Both the position numbers and the translations under genes were made by a program. Below are positions 13,661 through 25,768 of a DNA stretch of 64,000 nt, one piece after another. Origin of the DNA: Elysia crispata (lineage: Eukaryota; Mollusca; Gastropoda; Plakobranchidae); assembly GCA_033675545.1 (NCBI GenBank), contig JAWDGP010005843.1:368501-432500 (forward strand), given 5' to 3'. The notes under the pieces are model-generated. The model was not told where the DNA came from. It did no database searches and saw only the letters and a list, made by a program, of their open reading frames with translations. Numbering within the stretch: the stretch's first letter is position 1; the number at the start of each line of letters is the position of its first letter.

Positions 13661-14040
13661 GCTTAACTGCGTAGGGATAAAAAAGACAGTTCAAAATTGT
13701 TACTTGCATAGAGTTCGAGAGAGAGAGAGAAGCCGATAGAGGCGAGAGAGGGGGAGGGGAGAGGGGGGGGGGGGGTGATTGGGTGAGCAATAAGTCCTGC
13801 GTCTGCAAGAGTGTACACTGGTGTGAAATTTGAGGTAAAAAGGAAATCATAAAATGTGTCTGCTTGGGCTTTTGACTGTTGAACAGAACGCACGACGAAA
13901 TCGCATTCCCTATGTTTTCGTAAAATTAATGACGAAGCCATTAAGGCGAGACAAATACAATTGTCAAATACAATTATTTTAACTTAGTTCATTGTCCTTG
14001 AGTTCAAGTTGGTGACTGTTTTATTTTTTTTTTACGATAT
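13661..14040. other. Unique stretch with a short GA/G-rich patch
   Basis: Contains a purine-rich patch at 13716-13776, including a G12 run. No gene recognised. Confidence 0.5.
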
Positions 14041-14160
14041 ATTCAGGTTGGAGAAACCAGCTACAGGGGCTACAGTAATCACTACCTTGGATTAAAAACT
14101 AAATGAAATATTTCTAACAGCGTATGTTTACAGTTTGCCTCTGTTGGAAATGGCAATAAA
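14041..14160 (+). repeat. Dispersed repeat, copy B (about 120 bp)
   Basis: Same-orientation homologue of 10988-11110, beginning ATTCAGGTTGGAGAAACC and ending CTGTTGGAAATGGCAATAAA. Scattered substitutions and one short indel suggest the two copies are not a very recent duplication. Confidence 0.7.
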
Positions 14161-15484
14161 CATATAGTTTAGACAGCATACGGAATCCAAACAGCTGAGT
14201 AATAAAATGTTGATGGCCATGTTCGCATAAAAAACTACACTTAAATCGGCACGCCCATAATGCGATTTGTGGGAAAAAAAGAGAAAAGATGAACAATTAA
14301 AAACAAAAAGAAATAAAACAAAAACAACCAACAAGACCCTTCGGTTGTTTCTTCTTCTTTTACCTTATCATCGTTAGCATCAAGCTAGAGTTATTTCTTC
14401 TCTCTTTTCCCTCCTATTCCTCTTCTTCTTCGTCCACATGTATGACTCTCCTATGCTCATCCCCTCCTTTTATTAATTCATCTTCGTTTAAAACAATCTT
14501 CCTTCTTTCCTTTTCCTTCACCACCGTATCACCCCCTCCACCCCAACCTTCCCCGACCTCAGCCCGAGCGACCAAAACTTATTTCCTCAGTCAAGCTTCT
14601 GCACAATTTAGTTCCAGTATTATTATTTATTTATTTACCCTCAGGGAACACAATAGCTTTTTTTTTAATCCCACTCAATGAATCCGACTTCATGCGGTTG
14701 CATTAATTGTACACGAAATCACACAAGCCAGTATAAGCATATTTCGATGGACAGCTATATATTACAAGCTTCCAGGCTGTAGCTAAAAACCCAGCGGAAC
14801 ACGAATCGTTCGTCAGATTCACATAGGAGTCTTTCTATTCAACACGAAAAAGTAACTATAAGTTGCTATCCAAGCATGAAATAAGTAGATGATAGTTATT
14901 ATGGACTTCACTAGCGATTTTTTGTGTTTGTTTGGACCCCTGACACAAAATTTAAAGAACTGCCAATCTGATCGACATTTCTTTTTTTTTTTTTTAAAAG
15001 AAAGCGTGGTGCAGAATTGTGAGAAAACTTAGGCGACGAGAAACCACATAATAAAACTAGAACAGGATTGAGACAGCTAGGATGATGAAAAATTCCAGTA
15101 CTATGTTCTATAAATCTAGATCTAGCTCCCAGAAACAGTTTATATTTTTTACCACAATATGATTTGAGGGGGGACAGGGCTCAAGCCCAAGTGGTTTATA
15201 GTGGAGAAAATTGACGGCTCGAAAGTTAAAACGCTCCGCTTCACGACATGATTATTAAGAATTTAAAGGTTAGCGAAGCTTCACTCTCCTAGCAGACTGA
15301 ATGTGTTAACAAAAAGAACACGATCCTGTGACTTGTGGTACCATACAGTGCAATCAATGCAACGCTGAAGTTTTATGTACACCCTTATAACATTATACAA
15401 AACGAGCTACGAAGGGCTAACTATGCGCACATCAAAACAGGCTACGGCCAGAATAAATGGTTAATATCTACGGTCATGTTTGGC
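14161..15484. other. Unique AT-rich region, no gene recognised
   Basis: Single-copy sequence with several poly-T and poly-A runs. The frames at 14128-14334 (-) and 14442-14681 (+) are low-complexity Phe/Ser/Leu-rich and have no domain. Confidence 0.5.
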
Positions 15485-15575
15485 CCGCCGGTGGCTAAGG
15501 GATTTGAAGCCCCAGCTCTGATAAAATAATCGACTATATCCGCACAAGCATTGCTCGCTGGTTCGACCCGAACTC
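15485..15575. mobile_element. Possible tRNA-derived SINE remnant
   Basis: On the minus strand, GGGGCTTCAAATCCCTTAGC resembles the T-arm and 3' end of a tRNA-derived SINE head and is similar to part of the better candidate near 21450. On the plus strand, TGGCTAAGGGA and GGTTCGACCC resemble the A and B boxes but lie 68 bp apart. The remnant is degenerate and its orientation uncertain. Confidence 0.28.
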
Positions 15576-16854
15576 TCATCTATTTTTATGTTTTCAGTGT
15601 AGTCGTTCTGGTCGCGGGCTTGTCTGATACATGTGTACAGAAAAGACCAAAGCTCCGCTCGTATTAGACGAGCTGTATCAAACAGCGACAATGAGATAAG
15701 ATGAAAAATATTCCATTTTTTAACTCTTCATAGATAAACTGACAGTTGAACTGAAGCAGTTTAAGGCAGATTGAAAGGTTCTTGCGTGAAATATAGCTGG
15801 ATACACACATGTACTCAATCCTACTTTTTCCACTGAGACACTTGGTGATAAACATTTAAGATGAATAATTTACGTAAGTAACAAAAAAATATGTAAGGAA
15901 TAAAGGTTCTCCCACTTCTCATGACTGCTCGAGTCTGTCAAGTGCCACTGAAAACAACAGTTAACACAAATCACAGCCACTCTGTGATAGATGTAAACAA
16001 GAGACTTGGCTCCTGCTGAACACGCCATAATCTTAATAGACCACAACCACTTTAAAAGATAATAACCATGTTTAGTACACTGAAAACAGGTGACGCCCCC
16101 ACTCATATAGAATGATAACCATTTCAAGTTTAAATTTATCATTAAAACAATAAATACGGTTGTTTTAATTGAGGACACATGAGCGGTGTACAATTATATA
16201 TGAAAGACACACCTAAAGCAGCACAAACTTACTTAATACATGTACATGTTTCAACTGAAGCAAATAGTTTTTGCGCTTGCGTGGGGCTCCACTCTAGAAC
16301 CTGTGGCTTTACCTTTACAGTCATGGACAAAACTGCTTTGATTCAAAAGGGACAAGGTGTGCGGTAGTCGTGGGGCCGGTCAAGTTGGTGATTAGCTGGA
16401 CATACTATCGCCGGGGAGGGCTGGCCACCAGGTATGCTGTTGTGTTTACATACCTGGCCTAGTAGAACAGCAACTTACTTTCAGCCAAGTAGAGACAAAC
16501 TGGATTGAACTTCACCTGTTTATCGTTGTGTAAGTCTCCTAAAGACTGGCCGGCCGCCTTAGAGTCTGTAGTATGGCAAAGTAAACCAAATAAGCGTTTA
16601 ACACCTGGAACTCCACCATTGGTCTTGTTCAAGAACCACGGTGTTGAAGACCAGGAGACTGCCACACAGGACTAAATAACCTCTCAAACAAATATCGAAA
16701 TATTCGAAAGAGTCGTTCTTTTATGGAAAAAATAAACACGTTAATGTTACACCGGTGACAGGCTACAGGTAAGAAAGGCAAAATGGCTTGATCAAAACGA
16801 AAGGCGAGCAGGGTCAAGGTAACATAATATGATACTGGTTTGATCGGTAGATGA
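15576..16854. other. Unique region, no gene recognised
   Basis: Single-copy sequence. Frames up to 107 codons (15870-16193, -) exist, but without domain, signal peptide or supported splice sites. A short acceptor-like context, CTTTACCTTTACAG, ends at about 16320 and is followed by a weak GTGTGC donor; I do not call it. Confidence 0.45.
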
Positions 16855-16917
16855 TGTAGAAGTAGTCGGTGTAGCAGCAGCAGCAATAGTAGTGGTAGAA
16901 GTAATAGTAGCAGCACC

Positions 16918-17000
<83 letters not shown>

Positions 17001-17054
17001 AAGCAGTGGTTTGCCTACTCTAGATCTAGTAGTAGTAGCAGTAGTAGCAGCAGC

Positions 17055-17101
<47 letters not shown>

Positions 17102-17126
17102 CTGTAGCAGCAGTAGTAGTAGTGAC

Positions 17127-17191
<65 letters not shown>

Positions 17192-17222
17192 CTGTAGCAG
17201 TAGTAGTAGTAGTGACAGTAGC

Positions 17223-17281
<59 letters not shown>

Positions 17282-17362
17282 CAGTGGTTTGCCTCTTCTA
17301 GATCTAGTAGTAGTAGTAGCAGTAGCAGTAGCAGTCGTAGTAGTAGTAGTAGTAGTAGTAGT

Positions 17363-17421
<59 letters not shown>

Positions 17422-17475
17422 TAGCAGTAGTAGAAAAAAGTAGCAGTACAGACGGTGATGGCATCAGCATTACAA
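16855..17475. repeat. (GTA)n/(GCA)n trinucleotide field with an internal duplication
   Basis: About 600 bp of GTA and GCA triplets. The interrupter GCAGTGGTTTGCCT followed by CTAGATCTAGTAGTAG occurs near 17003 and again near 17280, so a block of about 277 bp was duplicated within the field. Poly-Val, poly-Ala and poly-Leu frames are artefacts. Confidence 0.96.
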
Positions 17476-18046
17476 CAGTTAAGTAGCAATAGCGTGTAGC
17501 TCTAATAGGAAGCGCCAGTAGGATCCAAACACCAGTTGATGGATAGCAAACTTCACAGGGGAGGATGCTGGGAGGGAAATCAGACCAAATTTGTTTGGTA
17601 TTAGCACTTAACTTTGATTCAGCCCACTATGTGATTTCTTGTAACGAACGACAGCCTCCAGAGAGAACATTTATTATCACTGAAGATCGTCACCGTGATT
17701 CTCGGGGGCCACCTCCACTAGATCACTGATTTCATATTTCCTTCTAACCTCTCACTCCCTCCCAAAAAAAAAAAAAAAGGAATGCGAGAGAGGTCCAGTT
17801 CAAATCCCCAAAGATCATAGAAACTGATCCCCTCCTTCCCCTTAAAGAGACTCAGGAAAGGCCAGGACTTGTACTGATAGTTTAAGAAACAAAAGAAAAA
17901 TTAAGTCGGTCATGAAGGTTGGAGAGGGGTAGAAAGATGAGGAGTCCTCGGCCTTAAGCCCAAATGTGGAAATAGTGTATAAACCATCCCTGGAGTAATA
18001 AATCCACCGCTTTCAACGGTTAAAGAGAGCGCGAGAGAGAGCCGGG
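17476..18046. other. Unique region, no gene recognised
   Basis: Single-copy sequence with an A14 run near 17766. No exon supported. Confidence 0.5.
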
Positions 18047-18254
<208 letters not shown>

Positions 18255-18449
18255 CTATAAAATCAATTTTCATTTCATCGTAGAATTCACTGTGCTCGGT
18301 CTGTGGATCCAACGAACGTAGGCCCGGGCTGAACTACGTGCATTAGCATAAGATAATCGAGAGAAAAGAGTGTGTCCAGGCCCTAGAGTCTAGAGCTGCT
18401 CCAATAAAACCCCGAGCTGCCCTACCAGAAGCCTGGAGCCCCGGACAGC

Positions 18450-18734
18450 GTGGCTCTAGCGTCCGTCTTTAACCTGGCGGCTTCTGTCGCTTGCCACAGC
18501 CTCGCCACAGTCCACAGGAGCGGAATGCGAACTGAAAACAACGAGGCAATCGACGAATACAAATCCGAGTCTGCTCTCGACAAAACTTCGATTTCAAGGA
18601 AGGAGGTAGAGAACTTAGATGTAAAACTCATGCTTGGAGAAATCCAAAACATTTTAAAACTGTATAAACAAAGAATATTTAAAACCGCTGCCTTCAAGCT
18701 CCGCATTGTAAAAGTGTCAGTATTCTCGCTGTGA
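18450..18734 (+). CDS. Hypothetical 94-codon ORF upstream of the 78-bp VNTR (weak)
   Basis: The frame begins MALASVFNLAASVACHSLA and contains the charged, helix-like stretch EVENLDVKLMLGEIQNILKL. It ends at TGA 18732-18734. Composition is less biased than most frames in the window, and part of it reads like protein. No family is recognised, no splice site is clear, and the complementary strand is also open here as part of a 256-codon frame that runs into the VNTR. I cannot tell which strand, if either, is expressed. The region just upstream (18300-18450) is single-copy and contains an AATAAA. Confidence 0.2.
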   Translation: MALASVFNLAASVACHSLATVHRSGMRTENNEAIDEYKSESALDKTSISRKEVENLDVKLMLGEIQNILKLYKQRIFKTAAFKLRIVKVSVFSL

Positions 18735-18906
18735 GTAAAAGGCAATGAGAGGCGCGCGAGAGAGGATGATAGATCTAGTTCTTGATTAATTTGTGATATG
18801 ATGAAGCCGCTCCTCAGCAGAGGCGGTGGGAGAACAACTCGTGCAACAACAGCAGGACATGCACACCCTCTCGATTCGCTCGTCTCTTGCCAACCACTAG
18901 TCCGAT

Positions 18907-19645
18907 ATGACGGAGCCAGTGTGCGACTTCCTGCAGCAGCAACAACAGGACATGCCACCCTCTCTTGCCAACCACCAGTCCGACATGACGGAGCCAGGGT
19001 GTGTCTTCCTATGGCAGCATCAGCAGGACATGCCACCTTCTCTTGCCAACCACCAGCCCGACATGACGGAACCAGTGTGCGACTTCCTGCAGCAGCAACA
19101 GCAGGACATGCCACCTTCTCTTGCCAACCACCAGCCCGACATGACGGAACCAGTGTGCGACTTCCTGCAGCAGCAACAGCAGGACATGCCACTCTCTCTT
19201 GTCAACCACCAGTCCGACATGACGGAGCCAGGGTGTGTCTTCCTGCGGCAGCAGCAGCAGGACATGCCACCTTCTCTTGCGAACCACCAGCCCGACATGA
19301 CGGAACCAGTGTGCGACTTCCTGCAGCAGCAACAGCAGGACATGCCACCTTCTCTTGCCAACCACCAGCCCGACATGACGGAACCAGTGTGCGACTTCCT
19401 GCAGCAGCAACAGCAGGACATGCCACCCTCTCTTGCCAACCACCAGTCCGACATGACGGAGCCAGGGTGTGTCTTCCTGCGGCAGCAGCAGCAGGACATG
19501 CCACCTTCTCTTGCGAACCACCAGCCCGACATGACGGAACCAGTGTGCGACTTCCTGCAGCAGCAACAGCAGGACATGCCACCTTCTCTTGCCAACCACC
19601 AGCCCGACATGACGGAGCCAGTGTGCGTCGATCAGGTGACAGCGG
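18907..19645. repeat. Coding-like VNTR, 78-bp unit, 9 copies plus a partial
   Basis: Each unit is exactly 78 bp (26 codons) and has no stop in several frames on both strands, so frames of 305 and 257 codons (+) and 256 and 196 codons (-) all run through it. In one plus frame the unit reads MTEPVCDFLQQQQQDMPPSL then ANHQPD; in another it reads SVRLPAAATAGHA. Copies follow a three-unit higher-order pattern: the copy ending HQSD is always followed by the GCVFL variant. An in-frame 78-bp period with few stops is compatible with a repeat protein exon, but no flanking domain, start context or splice pair decides strand or frame. Confidence 0.9.
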
Positions 19646-20149
19646 CCAGTCTTATTCTTACATTGACCGTAACAGATTGAGATTGGCTGCGGTAGAAATC
19701 GTTTCGCATGCTTAACATACCACTGGCAGTCACGTGACCGGGGACTTATACAATACTGAGCACTATCTTTATCGCTAACCTATCTCTTCAAGTTAGATCT
19801 ATGCGCTGCAAAACGTACATAACTTGAGGAGGGCTGCGAACCTGGCCTAATCGCTTTAGAGCAGTAAGCATAGATCTCACGGTAGGTTACAGGGATGCTG
19901 GGGATTCGCTCGGCTGGATTGAGAAATCTTGCGTGCACAGATCGATAATACGCACTGGTACGCATTCCTAAGATACACAAAAAAACCCTGTGGCTAAGCG
20001 ATCCTTTCCCTGCGCGCAGGCTTGCATTCTTGCATACATTATTTTACCAAAACCAAAACCCGAACGTGAATCATAACGTGGCGGTAATGTACAACTTAAA
20101 TGCTCCCTTACACAGATGAAGTCAAGGATATTCATCGTTACAGAAAGTA
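19646..20149. other. Unique region, no gene recognised
   Basis: Single-copy sequence; minus-strand frames of 61-66 codons (19780-20153) have no recognisable feature. A GATCAG|GTGACA donor-like site lies at the end of the VNTR on the plus strand. Confidence 0.45.
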
Positions 20150-20650
20150 GCAAAGAGTATGCTCAGTGTACAGTCTGCCTATAGTAGAAACAACAGAAAA
20201 AAAAAAACGACCCAAGAATATGATCTTCAGTTTGCCTAAAGTCAAAATAACAGTATCCATTCTGCCTTCAGTGAAAAGAACATAAAAGAAGAGCATTATC
20301 GGTATACAATCTACCTAAAGTTAAAAAAAACCAAAACAAGCAAACAAAATCAAAAGTATGATCAGTAAACAGTCTGCATAAAGTAAAAAGAACAGACAAA
20401 AACATGAGTATGATCAGTATAGTCTACCTAAAGTAAAAAGAACAGACAAAAACAAAAGTATAATGAGTAAACAGTCTGCCTCAAGTAAAAAGAACACACA
20501 AAAACAAGAGTATGATCAATATATAGTCTGCCTAAAGTAAAAAGAACAGACAAAAATGAGTATGATCAGTATAGTTTGCTTTAAGAAAAAAGAACAGACA
20601 AAACAAGAGTATGATCATTATACAGTCTGTTTAAAGTGAAATCAACTGAG
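20150..20650. repeat. Degenerate minisatellite, about 50-60 bp unit, about 9 copies
   Basis: Repeated CTAAAGTAAAAAGAACAGAC followed by AAAAACAAGAGTATGATCAG and TATAGTCTGC. Length and sequence vary between copies. Confidence 0.88.
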
Positions 20651-20978
20651 CAGTCTAAGTGAAAGGAGGGAGAAGTAACAGACAGTGTGTAATTATTACA
20701 ATTAACTGTAACTCGCTAGATGATACATTAATTGATGAGAAAAGGAGCGTGTGGAAGTTCAACAAAGTAAGACAGTGTATCCACCGACACAATTAACTCT
20801 AACTCGCTAGAGGTGTCACAGCGAGGACAGGCTCGAAATACTCCAGGTTTCTGGTCACACACTGGTTATTCATCATACGTGACCACCCTTTCGCCATTCC
20901 CACACACGTGACCATCCCACGTGTTCATACCACATCTCTAGTGGTGACGATTCCTAACAGAAACAGCAGCCAAGAGAG
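20651..20978. other. Unique stretch with a small direct duplication
   Basis: AATTAACTGTAACTCGCTAGA and its near copy AATTAACTCTAACTCGCTAG occur about 100 bp apart. Two CACGTG-containing sites lie near 20915 and 20928, upstream of the short ORF at 20979. Confidence 0.4.
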
Positions 20979-21080
20979 ATGGTACTGGCCTCAACGCTTG
21001 CGTTTCTGGTAACACTACGGGAAGATAACTTCCATGATATCTTCAACTTGCGACACCCGGTAAATCCTTCTTACGAATGA
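20979..21080 (+). CDS. Short ORF with a hydrophobic N-terminus (speculative first exon)
   Basis: A 33-codon frame starts MVLASTLAFLVTLRED and ends in TGA, with a donor-like CACCCG|GTAAAT inside it near 21060. The start resembles a signal peptide and follows two CACGTG elements. It is too short to distinguish from chance, and no partner exon was found. Confidence 0.12.
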   Translation: MVLASTLAFLVTLREDNFHDIFNLRHPVNPSYE

Positions 21081-21444
21081 GACAAATATCAATGAGTTTT
21101 TTTTTTTTTTTTTTTAAATCTTGATCGGGAAACTTTCTTTCACATAAAAGTTAATCCAGATACCTAAGCTCTCATACAGTCTATTAAAGGTTCTCTTAGC
21201 ACCGGTGAGAAACTTGGCAAATTGGAAACATGACCTCCAAAACAAAGGCGTCTTGCTGGGCACAACCGTTTTCGACAGCGCTGCCATTGAGGCAACCGTG
21301 GTATATCTATTTTATCTACCACTTTTTATAGCTGCACCCACACTAAGTGTGCTTTCATGTGGAAAGTGTCTTGTCATGCACGGCTTCTAAAGGCTGGTAG
21401 GAAGACTGTCTATAATAAAGGTTTTTATACACTCCCAGGCAAGA
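21081..21444. other. Unique stretch, no gene recognised
   Basis: T-rich, then single-copy sequence. A 61-codon plus-strand frame (21205-21390) has no identifiable feature. Confidence 0.45.
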
Positions 21445-21520
21445 GGATCAGTGGCCTTGTGACTGAGCGCTAGATCAGAGAGACTGCCGGGGCTTATGGT
21501 TCAAGTCCTAACCACGGTTA
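21445..21520 (+). mobile_element. tRNA-derived SINE head
   Basis: The A-box-like TGGCCTTGTGA starts at 21452, and the B-box-like GGTTCAAGTCC (one mismatch to GGTTCGANTCC) starts at 21498. The 46-bp spacing is tRNA-like. The segment from GTGGCCTT to CCTAACCACGG is laid out like a tRNA-derived SINE promoter region. The anticodon stem is degenerate, so it is not a functional tRNA gene. The sequence immediately after it continues into the 65-bp minisatellite. Confidence 0.6.
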
Positions 21521-22320
21521 CATGTAGTTATCTAGATCTAATTCCTATCATTACTGAATTGTGAAACGCCATTTCTGTGGTCTTGCAATTCATAGCCATG
21601 GTTACATGCAGATCTATTGGCTACATTACTGTACTGTGAAACGCCGTTTCTGTGGTCTTGCTAGTCCTAGCCACGGTTACATGTAGACCATTACTGCACT
21701 GTGAAACACCGTTTCTGTGGTCTTGCAAGACCTAGCCACGGTTATATATGTAGATCATTACTGTACTGCGAAACATCGTTTCTGTGGTCTTGCAAGACCT
21801 AGCCACGGTTACATGTGGATCATTACTGTACTGTGACACGCCGTTTCTGTAGTCTTGCTAGTCCTAGCCACGGTTACATGTAGATCATTACTGTACTGTG
21901 ACACACCGTTTCTGTGGCCTTGCTAGTGCTAGCCACGGTTACATATGTAGATCATTACTGTACTGTGACACGCCGTTTCTGTGGCCTTGCTATCCTAGCC
22001 ACGGTTACATGTGGATCATTACTGTACTGTGACACGCCGTTTCTGTAGTCTTGCTAGTCCTAGCCACGGTTACATGTAGATCATTACTGTACTGTGACAC
22101 GCCGTTTCTGTGGCCTTGCTAGTCCTAGCCACGGTTATATATGTAGATCATTACTGTACTATAAACCGCTGTTTCTGTGGCCTTGCTAGTCCTAGCCACG
22201 GTTATATATGTAGATCATTACTGTACTGTGACACGCCGTTTCTGTGGCCTTGCTAGTCCTAGCCACGGTTATACGTAGATCATTACTGTACTGTGACAGG
22301 CCGTTTCTGTGGTCTTGTAA
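21521..22320. repeat. Minisatellite, 65-bp unit, about 12 copies, seeded on the SINE
   Basis: Unit contains CTAGCCACGGTTACATGTAG, ATCATTACTGTACTGTGACA and CGCCGTTTCTGTGG. GTCCTAGCCACGGTTACATG repeats the end of the SINE tRNA-like region (GTCCTAACCACGGTTACATG), so the array probably arose from SINE sequence. Confidence 0.93.
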
Positions 22321-22984
22321 AGTGTGACGCCACTGTGACACAGTGCCGAGACTAAACCGCAACCAGTGCAGAGTAGCAGCAGAATCCTAGATCCTCGGGA
22401 AGATTCTCTCACCAATTACTTTTATATGTTTAGTGTAGGCTGCTACCCAAAAAGTGAAAGCAATTCATGAGGATAGAATTAACAAATAGAGGGCTAAGGT
22501 TCGGGCTGGAACTCGTCAGTCGTGTTCCTTTTCACGCTCTATTTTATTATGAAGGAATCAATCTGTAAAACAACCTAGAAAACTATCCATAATAAAAGTA
22601 TAGTCTAGCCGTGGGAAAAGTTGAGGAGAAGCCTTCTAGAATTCTATAAAATGAAATGGTTGAGGAGAAACTGCAATTGTTTTATTTGATTTTTAGGAAT
22701 CGTTACAAAAGAGATGTGCGAGTTTTTTGCGAAGCGAACATCTAAAATGAAAAAAAAAAAAAACCAACAAAAAAAAAAAACAACAAAAAAACGATTTCCG
22801 TAAATATATTAATCTGGTGTTTTGCCCTAAACCGACAACTTAGCTCTAAATATCGAGCTAATCCTTCTATACTGAGTGATTTAACAGTCACGAACGTGGG
22901 TACCAGAGTAATGTCGATTTTAAGAATGGGAAGTTCGATCTACTGAACGGCAGACATCAACGCCTTCACCGCGGAACTATAGGA
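22321..22984. other. Unique AT-rich region, no gene recognised
   Basis: Single-copy sequence with A-rich runs near 22750-22795. No supported exon. Confidence 0.5.
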
Positions 22985-23490
22985 AATATTCGTTCGGGCA
23001 AAATGTCCCCACTCCAGAGGCCTTCCTCCCTACCTTAGGCCAGAGTCGGACCATGATGGTGAGGGAAGTTGATGCTACAGAGACGAAAAAGTAGCTTCTA
23101 GTTTGGGAGGTGTAAGTCTATAAGACCCACAACTCATAAGGTTTTCCTCCCTACATTAGGCCAAAGTCGGACCATGATGGTGAGGGAAGTTGGTGCAACA
23201 GAGACGGAAAAGTAGCTTCTAGTTTGGGAGGTGTAAGTCTATAAGACCCACAACTCATAAGGTTTTCCTCCCTACATTAGGCCAGAGTCGGACCTTGATG
23301 GTGAGGGAAGTTGGTGCAACAGAGACGGAAAAGTAGCTTCTAGTTTGGGAGGTGTAAGTCTATAAGACCCACAACTCATAAGGTTTTCCTCCCTACATTA
23401 GGCCAGAGTCGGACCTTGATGGTGAGGGAAGTTGGTGCAACAGAGACGGAAAAGTGGCTTCTAGTTTGGGAGGTGTAAGTCTATAACGGG
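22985..23490. repeat. Tandem repeat, 121-bp unit, about 4 copies
   Basis: Units containing CCTCCCTACATTAGGCCAGA, GGTGAGGGAAGTTGGTGC and TAGTTTGGGAGGTGTAAGTC start near 23140, 23261 and 23382, exactly 121 bp apart and almost identical, with a diverged first copy. Confidence 0.95.
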
Positions 23491-25768
23491 TCGCAGGCCA
23501 GTCAAGCATGATCTTCAATATGAAAACAGAAGGGTCACGACCTCATTATACTGTGCGTGTGTGTATGTGTGTTTAAAGCTACCGATCGCTATCTTATCTC
23601 CTGATAACTACTTCAAAAAGTCTGCATCTCATGTTGCACCGAGATAATGTCGGTAACAAGAACTTCCTGTTTGTTTATCTCTACCATCACAAACGAATCC
23701 AAAGTAGAATAAATGCCATCGGTTAATCAGGGAAAAACCGACAAGTGGTACTAACCTTTCGACACAGACACGTTGAATGAGAACCATACGTTATCACTAC
23801 ATTTCTCATATTTTATGACAGGCATGTTTGGATTACTCTGTAACAGATATGCATTATCAACCAATTAAAGTTTTTGATACAGTTTCCACCTGAACAGTAT
23901 TTGAAATACTGAAGAGAATATCTTCAGAGGGCTGTCTATTATGAGTATTTTGCAATTAGGCTCCTAGATTTATAGATTGAAAAAGATAAAAGAAAAAACG
24001 TGGAGCAATAGGTAGAAATCGTCGGAGGGAGCATCCTTAGAAAGATAGAGAAGAGGCTGGTGGAGGACAAAAAAAAGGAAACAAGATGGAAATAGAGGAC
24101 GACGGAAGGCGAGAGGGAAGGTGTGATTATTTTTACCGTTAAGAAATAGGAAGCTTAAGATACAACGGTAAAATGTCGATAGGTGTTTCATGAAAACTTA
24201 AAACAGAACCATCTGAATTTTATATTTCATACCCACGGCAAAGTGGATCAAAATATCTAAATGCAGCATCGTCGACATACAGATTTTTTTCCTTGTGTAC
24301 AAAACTCTGTGTATGTGGTTTGAGTCTCCAGTAAGATAACCGGGTCCACATGACATCCTCACCAAATATATTCAAGTTACCAGTTTCGAAAGGGAGATTT
24401 ACGCCCTAACAAATCAATACGAAGGATTGAGCTAATTACTCTTACACATGTCTCAGAACTTCAAAATGCGTCGCTACAAAATACAACTCAAAAGTTTCTA
24501 CTTACTGGTAGGCCTAGAGAGAAAGTGTTCCAGTGATTCCAAATTGGTTCTTACAGTGTGTCACAAGCACTTCTAAGCCCGTGGGAAAGTTAGCTCTCAT
24601 AAGAACATGCATGAAGTTTTTAAGAGAAATCTAAAAATAGCAACCAACAGTATCAGTTTGTCGCGTGGAATGCTATGTCGTGCATAACATCAAGGCACCG
24701 CCTTGAACCAACTGAAAACACAATGACGATGCCCTGCGTAGAGCGCTTTGTGACGCAAGAGACAAGGTCTGAAGACGCACACTGACGCACACTGACGGAC
24801 ACATGAATCACCCGACCATGGCAATATTTGTTCCCTTAAGGTCTGTTGTATATGATTATAGCATGCGCTTTCTTTATGACTATATCGGGTGTGATGGGGA
24901 TCTGCATGCGCTCTAGTTAAAGCTACAAAGTATGAAAACGCCCAGCCTAAAATACCTGAAAATGAGGCGTTCCAAACCTTTAAGGGTTTCGTTCAAAGCC
25001 TAGCGAGTTAAAGCATGCATAAATGCGTTAAACATATTACGACTGCGTTTATGGTACGGCGTAGACCTATTCTGCCAACGCTTTTTTTCCCCTTACATTT
25101 CAATCTGTGTGGGGTTTTTTGTTTGTTTGTTTTTTTCACTCTTCTTTGGGAGTATCCACTCTGATGTGTACCGGATTCGTTCATAGCGTGTCATCTAGCC
25201 TTCAACACAAATACCGTAAACACCGACCTGTCCGTACAGTGAAGGCAAAAAACACGACCAGCAGACCACATCTATCTTCAACATAAGTAAAATAAACACC
25301 GGTCCCACCCTTGAGGAAGTGCCACATCCAATAATTGATCAAGCAATCGAACTTTTGTCATTGGTCAAGTCGGCCCACCGCATATTGATCGACCACAGCG
25401 AAGTTGGTGATCAGATCGTAGACATTAAAAAAATGGTGCCAGAGGTTTATTCGACCTAGTCGGTGTCGGGAAGACACTCGGTGTGAATTCTCTTCACCTC
25501 TCACCTCTGCCATCCGCACCGACGATGCAGCATCTAGTACATGTAGTGCACAGAGGAAAACATTTAGTTTCGTCGGCTCCGGGTAAAAGTATCATTATCG
25601 CTACCGGTACTCAAATACTCATAAGAAAACAACAACCGATCGTTATTTATATAAGTAAAGTAAAAGGGTAGATATATATATAAAAGTAGCTGAGTTACAG
25701 CTGTTATGCTATAAATGAAACAAACAAAATAACGTAAACAGCTTAGTAAGAAACGGAAATAAACTCAC
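23491..25768. other. Unique region, no gene assigned
   Basis: About 2.3 kb of single-copy sequence. The frames at 23970-24191 (-) and 25483-25671 (+) lack motifs. The segment 24487-24550 is about 70% similar to 25880-25945 (shared AAAAGTTTCTACTTA and ATTCCAAATTG), suggesting two old copies of an unidentified dispersed repeat. Confidence 0.45.

Noticed and set aside
21445..21520. Functional tRNA gene
   Set aside because: A and B boxes are visible, but the anticodon arm and acceptor stem do not pair properly, and the sequence runs on into repeat as in a SINE.
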